Of a stretch of 5,805 bases of DNA, positions 1 through 5,599 are shown in pieces. A model generated the notes under the pieces. The model saw only the letters and a program-made list of their open reading frames with translations. It did no database searches and was not told where the DNA came from. The stretch is taken from contig SPLB01000015.1 in the NCBI GenBank assembly GCA_004566265.1, positions 1-5,805 of the forward strand, written 5' to 3'. The stretch comes from Paracoccaceae bacterium (GTDB taxonomy: Bacteria > Pseudomonadota > Alphaproteobacteria > Rhodobacterales > Rhodobacteraceae). Both the position numbers and the translations under genes were made by a program. Positions within the stretch are counted from its first letter, which is position 1. Every line of letters starts with the position of its first letter.

Positions 1-146
1 GGAAACAGTGCCATCGCCAATGCGGGGTCCATTCCCGAATCATCTACGGCTGCTTTAAAGCTGGTCTCGCTCCACCCGTCGAAAACCACATGTAGCAAGG
101 CCGCATCCAAGAGTTGATCGCGAATTTCCTGTGTCTGCTCACCCAT
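1..146 (-). CDS. COQ9-family protein, N-terminal part (cut by window edge)
   Basis: Only the first 48 codons and part of the next are in the window; the rest lies beyond position 1. The protein begins MGEQTQEIRDQLLDAALLHV and continues with a FDGWSETSFKAAVDDSG stretch and DPALAMALF. The pattern 'LLDAALxHVxFDGWSExxFxAA...DPALAxALFP' is typical of the TetR-like helical N-terminus of alphaproteobacterial COQ9 proteins. Family knowledge: COQ9 is a lipid-binding accessory protein of ubiquinone biosynthesis that supports the COQ7-type hydroxylation step. The ATG at 144-146 is preceded on the minus strand by an AGGAGAGGG ribosome binding site at suitable spacing, which fixes the start. It is divergent from rpsU across 140 bp. 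With only the N-terminus visible, the lipid-binding C-terminal half cannot be checked. Confidence 0.8.
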   Translation of the reverse strand, partial: MGEQTQEIRDQLLDAALLHVVFDGWSETSFKAAVDDSGMDPALAMALF

Positions 147-203
147 TTTCACCCTCTCCTGCCCACGATTGGGCCTGGTTGCTTCTGGCTCTGTCGCCAG
201 TAC

Positions 204-232
204 TAGACAATTTAGTGCGCCCTTGCTATACG
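204..232 (+). promoter_or_regulatory. Candidate sigma-70 promoter of rpsU
   Basis: A TAGACA box (204-209, five of six matches to TTGACA) is followed after exactly 17 bp by TATACG (227-232, four of six matches to TATAAT). It lies about 55 bp upstream of the rpsU start codon in the gap divergent from the COQ9 gene. This is visual motif matching only. Spacing and position are good, but the transcription start is not known. Confidence 0.5.
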
Positions 233-286
233 GCCACTTCCTGCAATTTCCATGCAACTCAAATCTAGAAAGGTGGTGACAACCAC

Positions 287-493
287 ATGCAGGTTAGTGT
301 TCGCGACAACAACGTCGACCAGGCGCTTCGTGCCCTGAAGAAAAAGCTGCAGCGCGAAGGCGTCTTCCGCGAAATGAAGCTCAAGCAACATTTCGAAAAG
401 CCGTCCGAGAAAAAAGCGCGCGAGAAAGCTGAAGCGATCCGCCGTGCCCGCAAGCTGGCACGCAAAAAAGCTCAGCGCGAAGGTCTTCTCTAA
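287..493 (+). CDS. rpsU: 30S ribosomal protein S21
   Basis: The gene encodes a 68-residue, very basic protein starting [20 protein letters not shown], followed by [23 protein letters not shown] and an Arg/Lys-rich helical tail ending in AQREGLL. This is the complete S21 family pattern at the usual bacterial length. S21 binds the 30S subunit near the 3' end of 16S rRNA and helps initiation, particularly Shine-Dalgarno-dependent initiation. The ATG at 287 follows an AAGGTGGTG ribosome binding site. The gene stands alone, with its own upstream promoter candidate and a strong terminator 47 bp after the stop. It is not followed by dnaG and rpoD as in the enterobacterial macromolecular synthesis operon. 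A divergent COQ9 neighbour fits an alphaproteobacterial, probably Rhodobacterales, arrangement. Identification is essentially certain. Confidence 0.98.
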   Translation: MQVSVRDNNVDQALRALKKKLQREGVFREMKLKQHFEKPSEKKAREKAEAIRRARKLARKKAQREGLL

Positions 494-539
494 GATCTCG
501 CTCTCGTGTCCAGCTTCTTCTGGATACTGTTGAGAATAA

Positions 540-575
540 AGACCCCCGCGGCCTCGACTGCGGGGGTTTCTTTTT
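540..575 (+). terminator. Rho-independent terminator of rpsU
   Basis: A GC-rich stem pairs positions 540-549 with 560-569 around a 10-nt loop; the core is CCCCCGC against GCGGGGG, extended by A-T and G-T pairs. It is followed at once by CTTTTT. Strength and position, about 47 bp after the rpsU stop codon, make this a clear intrinsic terminator. Confidence 0.93.
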
Positions 576-754
576 GCCTATAGACCCAGCAGTTTCACAA
601 ATTGAGATCTGGAAAATCACACTTGAGCCCGGCAAAATGCCGCTAAAAACAAACCAATTTTTAAGTCAAATTCAACTGCACTTTACAGCCGATCACAGAT
701 CTTAAACTCCGATCCATTTGATTATGAAAGCCAGTCCAGACCCGAAGGCAATCA

Positions 755-783
755 AAAAAGCCCGGTTTTTCGCCGGGCTTTTT
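755..783 (-). terminator. Terminator of ppk2 (near-symmetrical, could work both ways)
   Basis: The arms AAAAAGCCCGG (755-765) and CCGGGCTTTTT (773-783) form a perfect 11-bp stem with a 7-nt loop. On the minus strand the stem starts two bases after the ppk2 stop codon and is followed by a T-run, so it should end ppk2 transcription. A-runs and T-runs on both sides mean it could also stop read-through coming from rpsU. The bases between the rpsU terminator and this one (576-754) are AT-rich and hold no gene that I can support. Confidence 0.92.
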
Positions 784-785
784 CA

Positions 786-1706
786 TCAATAGATCTTTGG
801 CACGTAAAGCTCATCCGGCAAATACCGCCGCTCATAGTCAGGATTGTATTCCCGATCCGGAAGCGAGACTTTTTCGCTGGGGACATCCTCGTAGGGGATC
901 TTGGTCAAAAGGTGCTCGATACAATTGAGCCGTTCGCGCTTTTTATCATTCCCTTCGACAATGAACCAAGGCGCTTCGGCGATATTGGTACGCTCGAGCA
1001 TCTCTTCTTTGGCTTTGGTGTATTGCTCCCAACGAATGCGGGATTCCAGGTCCATTGGGGACAGTTTCCATTGCTTCATCGGGTCATGGATGCGCATCAT
1101 GAACCGCAGCTGCTGTTCTTCGTCGGTGATAGAGAACCAATATTTCAGCACGATAATCCCTGACCGCACCAACATGCGTTCAAATTCCGGAACGTCCTGA
1201 AAAAACTGTTCTACCTGATCTGGGGTGGCAAATTCCATCACCCTTTCAACACCCGCGCGGTTGTACCAGGAGCGGTCAAACAACACGATTTCACCCGCCG
1301 CAGGCAGATGCGGCACATATCGCTGAAAGTACCACTGGCTTTGTTCCCGTCGCGACGGCGCAGGCAAGGCCACAACACGCGCCACACGAGGGTTTAGACG
1401 CTGGGTGATGCGCTTGATCACTCCGCCCTTACCCGCGCTGTCACGACCTTCAAACAGGATACAGACTTTGGCACCGGTATGCTGAACCCAGTCCTGAACC
1501 TTGATCAGCTCTGCCTGCAGGCGCAGCAGGTTCTGAAAGTAAACCTTCCGATCCAGCATTTCCGGGTGTTGCGCCCGGTAGATTTTCCGAAGCTCCATGG
1601 ACAGCATGGGCTCAGCGAATTCGATCTCGAAATCCTCGTCCAGCGTGTCCTGTAGCTCCGCCTCCAGCCAGTCGAATGCAAAGTTATCGATGTCGCTGTT
1701 GCTCAC
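786..1706 (-). CDS. ppk2: Polyphosphate kinase 2, class I
   Basis: The 306-residue protein is a single-domain, class I PPK2. These enzymes transfer phosphate between inorganic polyphosphate and nucleoside diphosphates such as GDP or ADP, in the cytosol. Visible motifs: a Walker A loop FEGRDSAGKGG (residues 85-95, Lys93), a Walker B strand IVLFDRSWYNRAGVE (about 140-154, with Asp144 and Arg145), KYWFSIT (188-194), and the lid segment with R201, R205, P209, K211 and WKLSPMD (213-219). The tail PWFIVEGNDKKRERLN is also characteristic. The frame is open for 22 more codons upstream, but the start is placed at the GTG at 1704-1706. It has AAGGAG seven bases before it, and the upstream codons overlap promoter-like sequence. 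The gene ends in its own terminator and appears monocistronic. Direction of reaction and nucleotide preference cannot be read from the sequence. Confidence 0.95.
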   Translation of the reverse strand: MSNSDIDNFAFDWLEAELQDTLDEDFEIEFAEPMLSMELRKIYRAQHPEMLDRKVYFQNLLRLQAELIKVQDWVQHTGAKVCILFEGRDSAGKGGVIKRITQRLNPRVARVVALPAPSRREQSQWYFQRYVPHLPAAGEIVLFDRSWYNRAGVERVMEFATPDQVEQFFQDVPEFERMLVRSGIIVLKYWFSITDEEQQLRFMMRIHDPMKQWKLSPMDLESRIRWEQYTKAKEEMLERTNIAEAPWFIVEGNDKKRERLNCIEHLLTKIPYEDVPSEKVSLPDREYNPDYERRYLPDELYVPKIY

Positions 1707-1741
1707 GGCGGTTCTCCTTCTAATACCTGCGTCTACACCAG

Positions 1742-1772
1742 ATAGAGCAAGGATATGATCCTTTGGTGTCAA
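1742..1772 (-). promoter_or_regulatory. Candidate ppk2 promoter with palindrome in the spacer
   Basis: On the minus strand a perfect TTGACA box lies at 1772-1767, about 60 bp before the GTG start. The -10 is less clear: CTCTAT at 1747-1742 gives a 19-bp spacer, TGCTCT a 17-bp one. Within the spacer sits AAGGAT-ATG-ATCCTT (1749-1763), a palindrome with perfect 6-bp arms, as expected for a repressor site overlapping a promoter. The -35 match is clear; the -10 and the operator role are inference. Confidence 0.4.
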
Positions 1773-1785
1773 AGCCCCGAAAAAC

Positions 1786-1817
1786 GCAAAAAATCATGGC
1801 CGTTTCAGATTTTTTGC
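1786..1817. repeat. AT-rich perfect inverted repeat upstream of ppk2
   Basis: GCAAAAAATC (1786-1795) and GATTTTTTGC (1808-1817) are perfect 10-bp arms around a 12-bp centre. The dyad lies just upstream of the candidate ppk2 -35 box and about 130 bp beyond the lrp-type gene's stop. It could be a regulator site for ppk2. A weak terminator for the Lrp-family gene is also possible, since a GTTTTT run follows on the minus strand. The sequence alone does not decide. Confidence 0.5.
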
Positions 1818-1948
1818 AATCGAGCCATCCAGATACGGAGGGCAGTTACCATGGGGACAAGTCAAAAGGGAACCTAATTTTTCGTCGCCCGACAAGCCTT
1901 TAACGACAGATATCGTCCCATTGGCTGCGCCAAGATCACAACAGAAGA

Positions 1949-2410
1949 TCAAGAAATAGGTAGCGCCGTGGTCTTGAAGACAGTCCGCAGAGCAAAAGAG
2001 CTTTGCATTTGCGCGACGCCCGGCAAACGGGACAGGTGTTGGCGGTGGATGCGGGCGAAATCCTCAGTGTTTTCAGCAACGACCTTCAAAATATAATCCG
2101 CTGTTCCAGCCATGAGATGGCATTCCAAAACGTCTGGTATGCGCGCGACGGCCTTTTCGAACGCATCTAGAACCTCATCTGCCTGACCAGACAGGGTAAT
2201 TTCAACAAAGACTGTTGTTGGCACCTTCATTTTCCGCGCGCTCAACAACGCCACATAATCGCGGATGTAGCCGTCTTCCTCGAGCCGCTGGACGCGCCGG
2301 TGGCACGCCGACGCAGAGAGGTTCACGGTTTCGCTGAGTTCCGCGTTCGAAATACGCCCCTTTTTTTGCAACACCCCTAGGATCCGACGATCCAGCTGAT
2401 CCAGCTCCAT
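1949..2410 (-). CDS. Lrp/AsnC-family transcriptional regulator
   Basis: The 153-residue protein has the standard two-domain Lrp/AsnC layout and length. Residues 1-60 form the winged helix-turn-helix: MELDQLDRRILGVLQKKGRI, then SNAELSETVNLSASACHRRV with the recognition helix around 32-42, then RLEEDGYIRDYVALL. Residues 65-145 form the ligand-binding RAM domain, including VFVEITLSG and the family's GxxDY motif (GTADY, 102-106). Such proteins form dimers and octamers that bind and wrap DNA, usually responding to an amino acid. The ATG at 2408-2410 has AAAGGA about eight bases upstream on the minus strand. The gene is not adjacent to an obvious metabolic target: downstream is ppk2, in the same direction but 242 bp away, and upstream is non-coding DNA with a transposase relic. 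The effector is unknown. Confidence 0.93.
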   Translation of the reverse strand: MELDQLDRRILGVLQKKGRISNAELSETVNLSASACHRRVQRLEEDGYIRDYVALLSARKMKVPTTVFVEITLSGQADEVLDAFEKAVARIPDVLECHLMAGTADYILKVVAENTEDFARIHRQHLSRLPGVAQMQSSFALRTVFKTTALPIS

Positions 2411-2639
2411 TTAAAGGTCCTTTTCTTGCGCTTTTAGCGGATATATCAGACTGATCTTCGAAAGCTACCTTTTCGATATGCACAATTTATCAGCAGATTC
2501 TCTACGATCCTTGGCACTGTTCACCTTAAAAGCTTGATCAGCAGGAGCCCGTCATAAAACTCATCGGCCCAACAGACATCAAACCACAGGCGTGCGAAGG
2601 CAAGGTGCGGCACCTTTGGCAGCTGCTGTTTCGCAACCT
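2411..2639. other. Non-coding region between the Lrp-family gene and the IS481 relic
   Basis: The first 80 bp or so are the upstream region of the Lrp-family gene, AT-richer than its surroundings. The rest holds only short open frames without a convincing ribosome binding site or family match. It may include the unrecognisable distal part of the decayed transposase that begins further right, because an intact IS481 element would extend well into it. I see no RNA gene here. Confidence 0.5.
2444..2493. promoter_or_regulatory. Possible operator region upstream of the Lrp-family gene
   Basis: The short palindrome ATCAG-A-CTGAT (2445-2455) lies about 40 bp upstream of the start codon. The hexamer TATCAG occurs at 2444-2449 and again 44 bp further at 2488-2493, close to four helical turns. 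Lrp-family proteins often autoregulate through phased, weakly conserved sites, so this would fit an autoregulatory region. The motif is short and could be chance. Confidence 0.25.
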
Positions 2640-3075
2640 GCACCGCAGGTCGGTGCGTGTGTCACGGTTCTGGACCGTTCTCTGTCCACGAAAAAGTGGG
2701 TTTAACTTTCCCCGGCGCGGACATCGGCGCGGTCGGCATGAAAATACCCCACAGGTCAGCGCTGGACCTGCGTCTTCGGATTATCGCTTTGAACCTCGGG
2801 CAAGGGGTCGCTGCGGGACAAGGCATAGCGACCAGCGCGTCTGATCCGGAATGGTCGGCTACAACGCGCAACGACAGTGATCCAGCGGCATCAAAGAGTG
2901 CCGCCGAAATGTTGCAATAGCCGTTTCCGCAGTGTTGCTGAAGACCGCGGCATGGACGTCCTCGAGTCCCATGGCGGCATCTGACACAGCAGCTCGTTTG
3001 CGCCACTTGGCGACCGCCTCAATGGTGAAGCCAGATTCTCGGCTTAGCGCCGCGTTTGAAGCAATCAACTACCGG
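2640..3075 (-). pseudogene. Decayed IS481-family transposase (N-terminal half, multiple frameshifts and stops)
   Basis: Read on the minus strand, 3068 to 2859 encodes SNAALSRESGFTIEAVAKW, then RKRAAVSDAAMG, then ATFRRHSLMPLDHCRCAL. This matches the N-terminal helix-turn-helix region of IS481 transposases (consensus ASNASL...TVAKWRKR...D.PMG...FRRHTLLPLDDCLYALQ). The next codon is TAG where the family has Gln; the same frame continues PTIPDQTRWSL. The match then shifts frame near 2810: PLPEVQSDNPK (from 2806) and PVGYFHADRADV (about 2749-2720) match the family's RLPEVEGDKPK and YPIGYFHIDIAEV. The first Asp of the DDE triad is kept, but stops interrupt at two points. FFVDRERS near 2690 corresponds to LFVAIDRTS, after which similarity fades. 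The DDE core is incomplete, so this is an inactive remnant. Terminal repeats and a target duplication could not be found. Confidence 0.82.
2640..3075 (-). mobile_element. IS481-family insertion sequence relic
   Basis: This is the element-level entry for the decayed transposase described separately. Only the part carrying recognisable transposase is marked. The true element probably extended to both sides, but neither inverted repeats nor target duplications are visible. Its degree of decay suggests an old insertion. Confidence 0.7.
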
Positions 3076-3161
3076 GAAACAAAAACTTGGCGCTTCCGAG
3101 AAATTATATGCCCCAAAGCCCCCCCTTCTGAGGGGACTGTCGCATCGACCGCCACGTCGAA

Positions 3162-3184
3162 ACCAAACACTTAGGCTGTTTGGT
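3162..3184 (-). terminator. Possible terminator after the YtoQ-family gene
   Basis: ACCAAACA (3162-3169) and TGTTTGGT (3177-3184) form a perfect 8-bp stem with a 7-nt loop. It starts 17 bases beyond the stop codon of the YtoQ-family gene on the minus strand. The T-run after it is short (TTT), so it would be a weak intrinsic terminator. Confidence 0.45.
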
Positions 3185-3201
3185 GCGTATCTGTTTCCCC
3201 A

Positions 3202-3651
3202 TCAGCCGGGTAGTTGCCCCTTCAAAACATAGCGCAGGATCTCACCCACCTGTTGAGGTGTATCTGTCACGGCGAGCGCGGCGGCGTGCACTTCTTTTAG
3301 GGCGTGCTGGTGTTCGGCCGGGCTCAGCACGATCACCGACTTGCCCAATGCAGCTGCATAGCCCGCATCAAACGCGGCGTTCCATTGCTTGTACTTCTCG
3401 CCGAAACGGACAACCACAATATCAGCGCCTTCAATCCCGCGCCGGGTGCGGATGGCGTTCAGCTTTGCGCCTTTGTGGTCGTGCCAGAATTGACTGTCCT
3501 CGTCCCCCATGATCGCCACACCGCAGTCATCTGAGGCACCGTGATCTGTGACCGGGCCGTCAAAAGCGACATCTAGGCCAGCCGCGTCTTCGATAATCTG
3601 TTCGCGCCAATCGGTATGGATTTCACCGGAAAGATAGATCTTAAGTGTCAT
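3202..3651 (-). CDS. YtoQ-family protein
   Basis: The 149-residue protein matches the YtoQ family in both length and sequence. It starts MTLKIYLSGEIHTDWREQII, with the family's Y-L-(S/A)-G-E-I-H-x-x-W-R-E signature at residues 6-17. It also carries DHGASDDCG (36-44), IMGDEDSQFW (47-56), ADIVVVRFGEKYKQW (76-90) and NAAFDAGYAAALGKSVIVLSP. The fold is expected to be Rossmann-like and related to nucleoside 2-deoxyribosyltransferases; the family has no firmly assigned reaction that I know of. No signal peptide or membrane segment is visible, so it should be cytosolic. The ATG at 3649-3651 has a perfect AGGAGGT ribosome binding site. It lies 66 bp downstream of the methyltransferase gene on the same strand with no strong terminator between, so co-transcription is likely. 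Confidence 0.9.
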   Translation of the reverse strand: MTLKIYLSGEIHTDWREQIIEDAAGLDVAFDGPVTDHGASDDCGVAIMGDEDSQFWHDHKGAKLNAIRTRRGIEGADIVVVRFGEKYKQWNAAFDAGYAAALGKSVIVLSPAEHQHALKEVHAAALAVTDTPQQVGEILRYVLKGQLPG

Positions 3652-3717
3652 TGCGACCTCCTGCGCTCGTCAAGTTTGCGCCAGACCTAGCGCGCATTTC
3701 GGCACAGGCCAACCGTC

Positions 3718-4377
3718 TTAGCGCCGCCGGGCCACCAGAAACCGCGATGTGGGGCGCGCCGGGAAATTCCCGGTCTCAATAATCTCGAACCCCGCCGCCT
3801 CTACCGCTGTTTCCAGTTCAGCAACGCTCAACTGATGAACCACAGCAGGTGCGCGTCCAAACAGCTGCATCACCGGCAACGCCAACGCCAGCATCAGTTT
3901 TATACCCACTCCGCCCCCCTGGGCCAGGCATGGAGTTTTGGAGATAAACAGCCCACCGGTCGGGACGCGTTCAGCAATTTCGGATAGGGCAGCATCAATG
4001 TCCGGGATCAAATGCAGCAGATTGAACCCCATCACCACATCAAACGGGCCTTTTGGCGCCGTCGCGGGCGCACAGGCCTCAAACGAAATGTTCTGAACAC
4101 CCGCATCTTTGGCGCGCGATTTGCCAATCTCGATCATTGCGGAGGACAAATCCGTTGCTGTTATATGCGCCGCCTTTGGCGCCAGATGCACAGCCGTGGT
4201 GCCGGTGCCACAGCCCAACTCCAGCACTTGATGCTCTGGGGACAGGTAATGCGCCACACGATCCAATGTGTGTTCATAAGCCGCTTGGTCGCGCACCGGA
4301 CTCTTTGCGTAGCGCGGAGCGGTCCGGTCCCAGAAACGGGTTTCTTTTGACAAGGCTGCGGTCTGATCTGCGGACAT
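3718..4377 (-). CDS. Class I SAM-dependent methyltransferase
   Basis: The 219-residue protein has a UbiE/type-11-like methyltransferase fold. Motif I is VLELGCGTG (residues 51-59), the S-adenosylmethionine-binding glycine loop. Asp76 in ATDLSSAMI is the expected acidic residue for the SAM ribose, and FDVVMGFNLLHLIPD (112-126) corresponds to motifs II and III. An N-terminal FWDRTAPRYAKSPVRD segment is a common cap in this family. The C-terminal part (KLMLALALPVMQLFGRAPAV) is hydrophobic but reads as substrate pocket rather than a clear membrane helix. The frame is open further upstream, but the ATG at 4375-4377 has AAAGGAGA seven to eight bases before it, and upstream codons would run through the intergenic region into the divergent lysR-type gene. 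The substrate is unknown. Likely first gene of an operon with the YtoQ-family gene and probably controlled by the divergent LysR-type regulator. Confidence 0.92.
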   Translation of the reverse strand: MSADQTAALSKETRFWDRTAPRYAKSPVRDQAAYEHTLDRVAHYLSPEHQVLELGCGTGTTAVHLAPKAAHITATDLSSAMIEIGKSRAKDAGVQNISFEACAPATAPKGPFDVVMGFNLLHLIPDIDAALSEIAERVPTGGLFISKTPCLAQGGGVGIKLMLALALPVMQLFGRAPAVVHQLSVAELETAVEAAGFEIIETGNFPARPTSRFLVARRR

Positions 4378-4401
4378 CGTGGTCTCCTTTGCTTGGTCAA
4401 T

Positions 4402-4437
4402 TGGTAGATTACCATTCGGCTTACGGGAATTGCCGAA
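4402..4437. promoter_or_regulatory. LysR-type binding region between divergent genes
   Basis: TGGTA-GAT-TACCA (4402-4414) is a perfect palindrome and fits the LysR-box rule T-N11-A exactly. Immediately next to it, TTCGGC (4415-4420) and GCCGAA (4432-4437) form a second perfect 6-bp dyad with an 11-bp centre. Both lie in the 87-bp gap between the methyltransferase and lysR-type genes, where LysR proteins typically bind to control themselves and the divergent target. The motifs are seen; binding is inferred from the family and the arrangement. Confidence 0.6.
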
Positions 4438-4464
4438 ATGCGCAGGAGGCTTATACAGGAATGC

Positions 4465-5349
4465 ATGAGCACCCCACCGCCCCCCGACTGGAATCACATT
4501 CGCGCCTTCTTTGCGACCGCGAAAACAGGGTCGTTCTCTGCGGCAGCCAAGCAACTTGGGCTCACGCAACCGACCCTATCACGGCAAGTCAGTGCGCTGG
4601 AAGGGACTTTGGGGGTTTTGCTTTTTGAGCGTATTGGCCGCGAGCTGGAGCTGACCAGTGCGGGACGGGAATTGCTGACCCACTCGCACAAAATGGGAAT
4701 TGCCGCCGACGGGTTTGCCCGCACAGCCAAGGGGCAAGCGCAAGATATCGAAGGTCTGGTGCGGATCACCGCCTCGGATGTGGTTTCGGCCTATGTTCTG
4801 CCCAAGGCACTGCGCTTGCTGCAAAACCGCGCCCCACGGCTGGTGGTGGAAGTCATCGCCGACAATGCCATCCGGGACATTATGCGCCGAGAGGCAGATA
4901 TCGCCATTCGCCATGTGCGCCCGGAACAACCCGACCTAATCGCCCGCAAACTGCGGGAAACCCGTGGCCATCTGTACGCCGCAAGCAGTTATCTTCGCGC
5001 GCGGGGGCGTCCAGCATCTGTTGCGGACACTCGCTTGCATGATTTTTTGTATTTTGGCGACATATCTCGAATGATTGGTTTCCTGCGAGACATTGGCGTG
5101 GAAACCACCGAACAAAATTATCGACTGGGGTCTGAAAACGGCGTGGTCGCGTGGGATCTGGTGCGCCAAGGTTTTGGAATTGCTGTGATGATGGAAGAGA
5201 TCGGCGATGCCACGCCAGGTGTGGAACGGCTCTTCCCAGAAATGGAAGCGATTGAGTTCCCCATTTGGCTGACCACCCATCGAGAGTTGCACACCAGCAG
5301 AAAGATACGCCTCGTGTTTGACGTTTTGGCCGAGGCACTCAGCACATAG
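4465..5349 (+). CDS. LysR-type transcriptional regulator
   Basis: The 294-residue protein is a full-length LysR-family regulator. The winged helix-turn-helix spans about residues 9-68: WNHIRAFFATAKTGSFSAAA, KQLGLTQPTLSRQVSALE (29-46, recognition helix) and LGVLLFERIGRELELTSAG. A linker helix follows, then the periplasmic-binding-protein-like effector domain from about residue 95, starting LVRITASDVVSAYVLP and including READIAIRHVRPEQPDL. The open frame begins earlier at 4438, but the ATG at 4465 is preferred: CAGGA lies four to five bases before it, the encoded protein then has the normal family length, and the extra residues (MRRRLIQEC) carry no family features. It is divergent from the methyltransferase gene, the classic LysR arrangement, so it probably controls that operon. 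The effector is unknown. Confidence 0.94.
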   Translation: MSTPPPPDWNHIRAFFATAKTGSFSAAAKQLGLTQPTLSRQVSALEGTLGVLLFERIGRELELTSAGRELLTHSHKMGIAADGFARTAKGQAQDIEGLVRITASDVVSAYVLPKALRLLQNRAPRLVVEVIADNAIRDIMRREADIAIRHVRPEQPDLIARKLRETRGHLYAASSYLRARGRPASVADTRLHDFLYFGDISRMIGFLRDIGVETTEQNYRLGSENGVVAWDLVRQGFGIAVMMEEIGDATPGVERLFPEMEAIEFPIWLTTHRELHTSRKIRLVFDVLAEALST

Positions 5350-5429
5350 CGCAACAAAAAACGCGTCTCGGATGCCAGCCCTTTATCACACGTGTTACAC
5401 TGCGGGCGACGAGGAAAATGCACAACGAA

Positions 5430-5470
5430 GCGCCGCTGTGTTTTTGCGGCGCCTTCCAGGTTTTTGTCTC
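5430..5470 (+). terminator. Possible terminator downstream of the LysR-type gene
   Basis: GCGCCGC (5430-5436) and GCGGCGC (5446-5452) form a perfect 7-bp GC-rich stem with a 9-nt, T-rich loop, about 80 bp after the LysR stop. A TTTTT run (5461-5465) follows only after about eight bases, so it is not a textbook intrinsic terminator. It may still end lysR transcription. Confidence 0.4.
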
Positions 5471-5599
5471 TTTGGCCATGGGGACCCATATCGCTAGCTT
5501 CAAAAGGGATATGAAGCAAATGATTGCTTCCAAGAGAAATTACGCTGGAAGAGCTTAGCAGAAAAGATCCTGCGCCTCCCCTCTGCCACTGGCCAACTC

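Noticed and set aside
381..635. Minus-strand open frame of 84 codons over the rpsU 3' end and terminator
   Set aside because: It is antisense to rpsU and runs through a strong terminator hairpin; no family features.
901..1200. Plus-strand open frames within ppk2
   Set aside because: They are antisense shadows of a strongly conserved enzyme domain, with no ribosome binding sites.
2521..2661. Minus-strand open frame of about 46 codons ending DEFYDGLLLIKLLR before TGA at 2521
   Set aside because: It looks mildly protein-like, but I recognise no family. It has no clear start signal and is short enough to be chance next to a decayed element.
2605..2920. Overlapping plus-strand open frames of 79 and 87 codons in the region right of the Lrp-family gene
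   Set aside because: No ribosome binding site or family pattern, and the same bases encode recognisable IS481 transposase fragments on the minus strand.
4438..4464. Nine-codon upstream extension of the LysR-type protein
   Set aside because: The extra residues carry no family signal, and this ATG lies against one arm of a dyad in the control region. The ATG at 4465 has a nearby CAGGA and gives a normal length.
4378..4569. N-terminal extension of the methyltransferase by 64 codons
   Set aside because: It would read through the divergent control region and into the lysR-type gene, while the ATG at 4377 has a strong ribosome binding site and the expected family N-terminus.
5513..5530. GAAGCAA/TTGCTTC hairpin, considered as a terminator or IS end
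   Set aside because: No T-run follows it, and it is not placed at either identifiable end of the IS5-family relic. A 7-bp stem can occur by chance.
5118..5533. Minus-strand open frames overlapping the end of the lysR-type gene and downstream DNA
   Set aside because: They are antisense to the conserved effector domain and then cross a hairpin; no family match or start signal.
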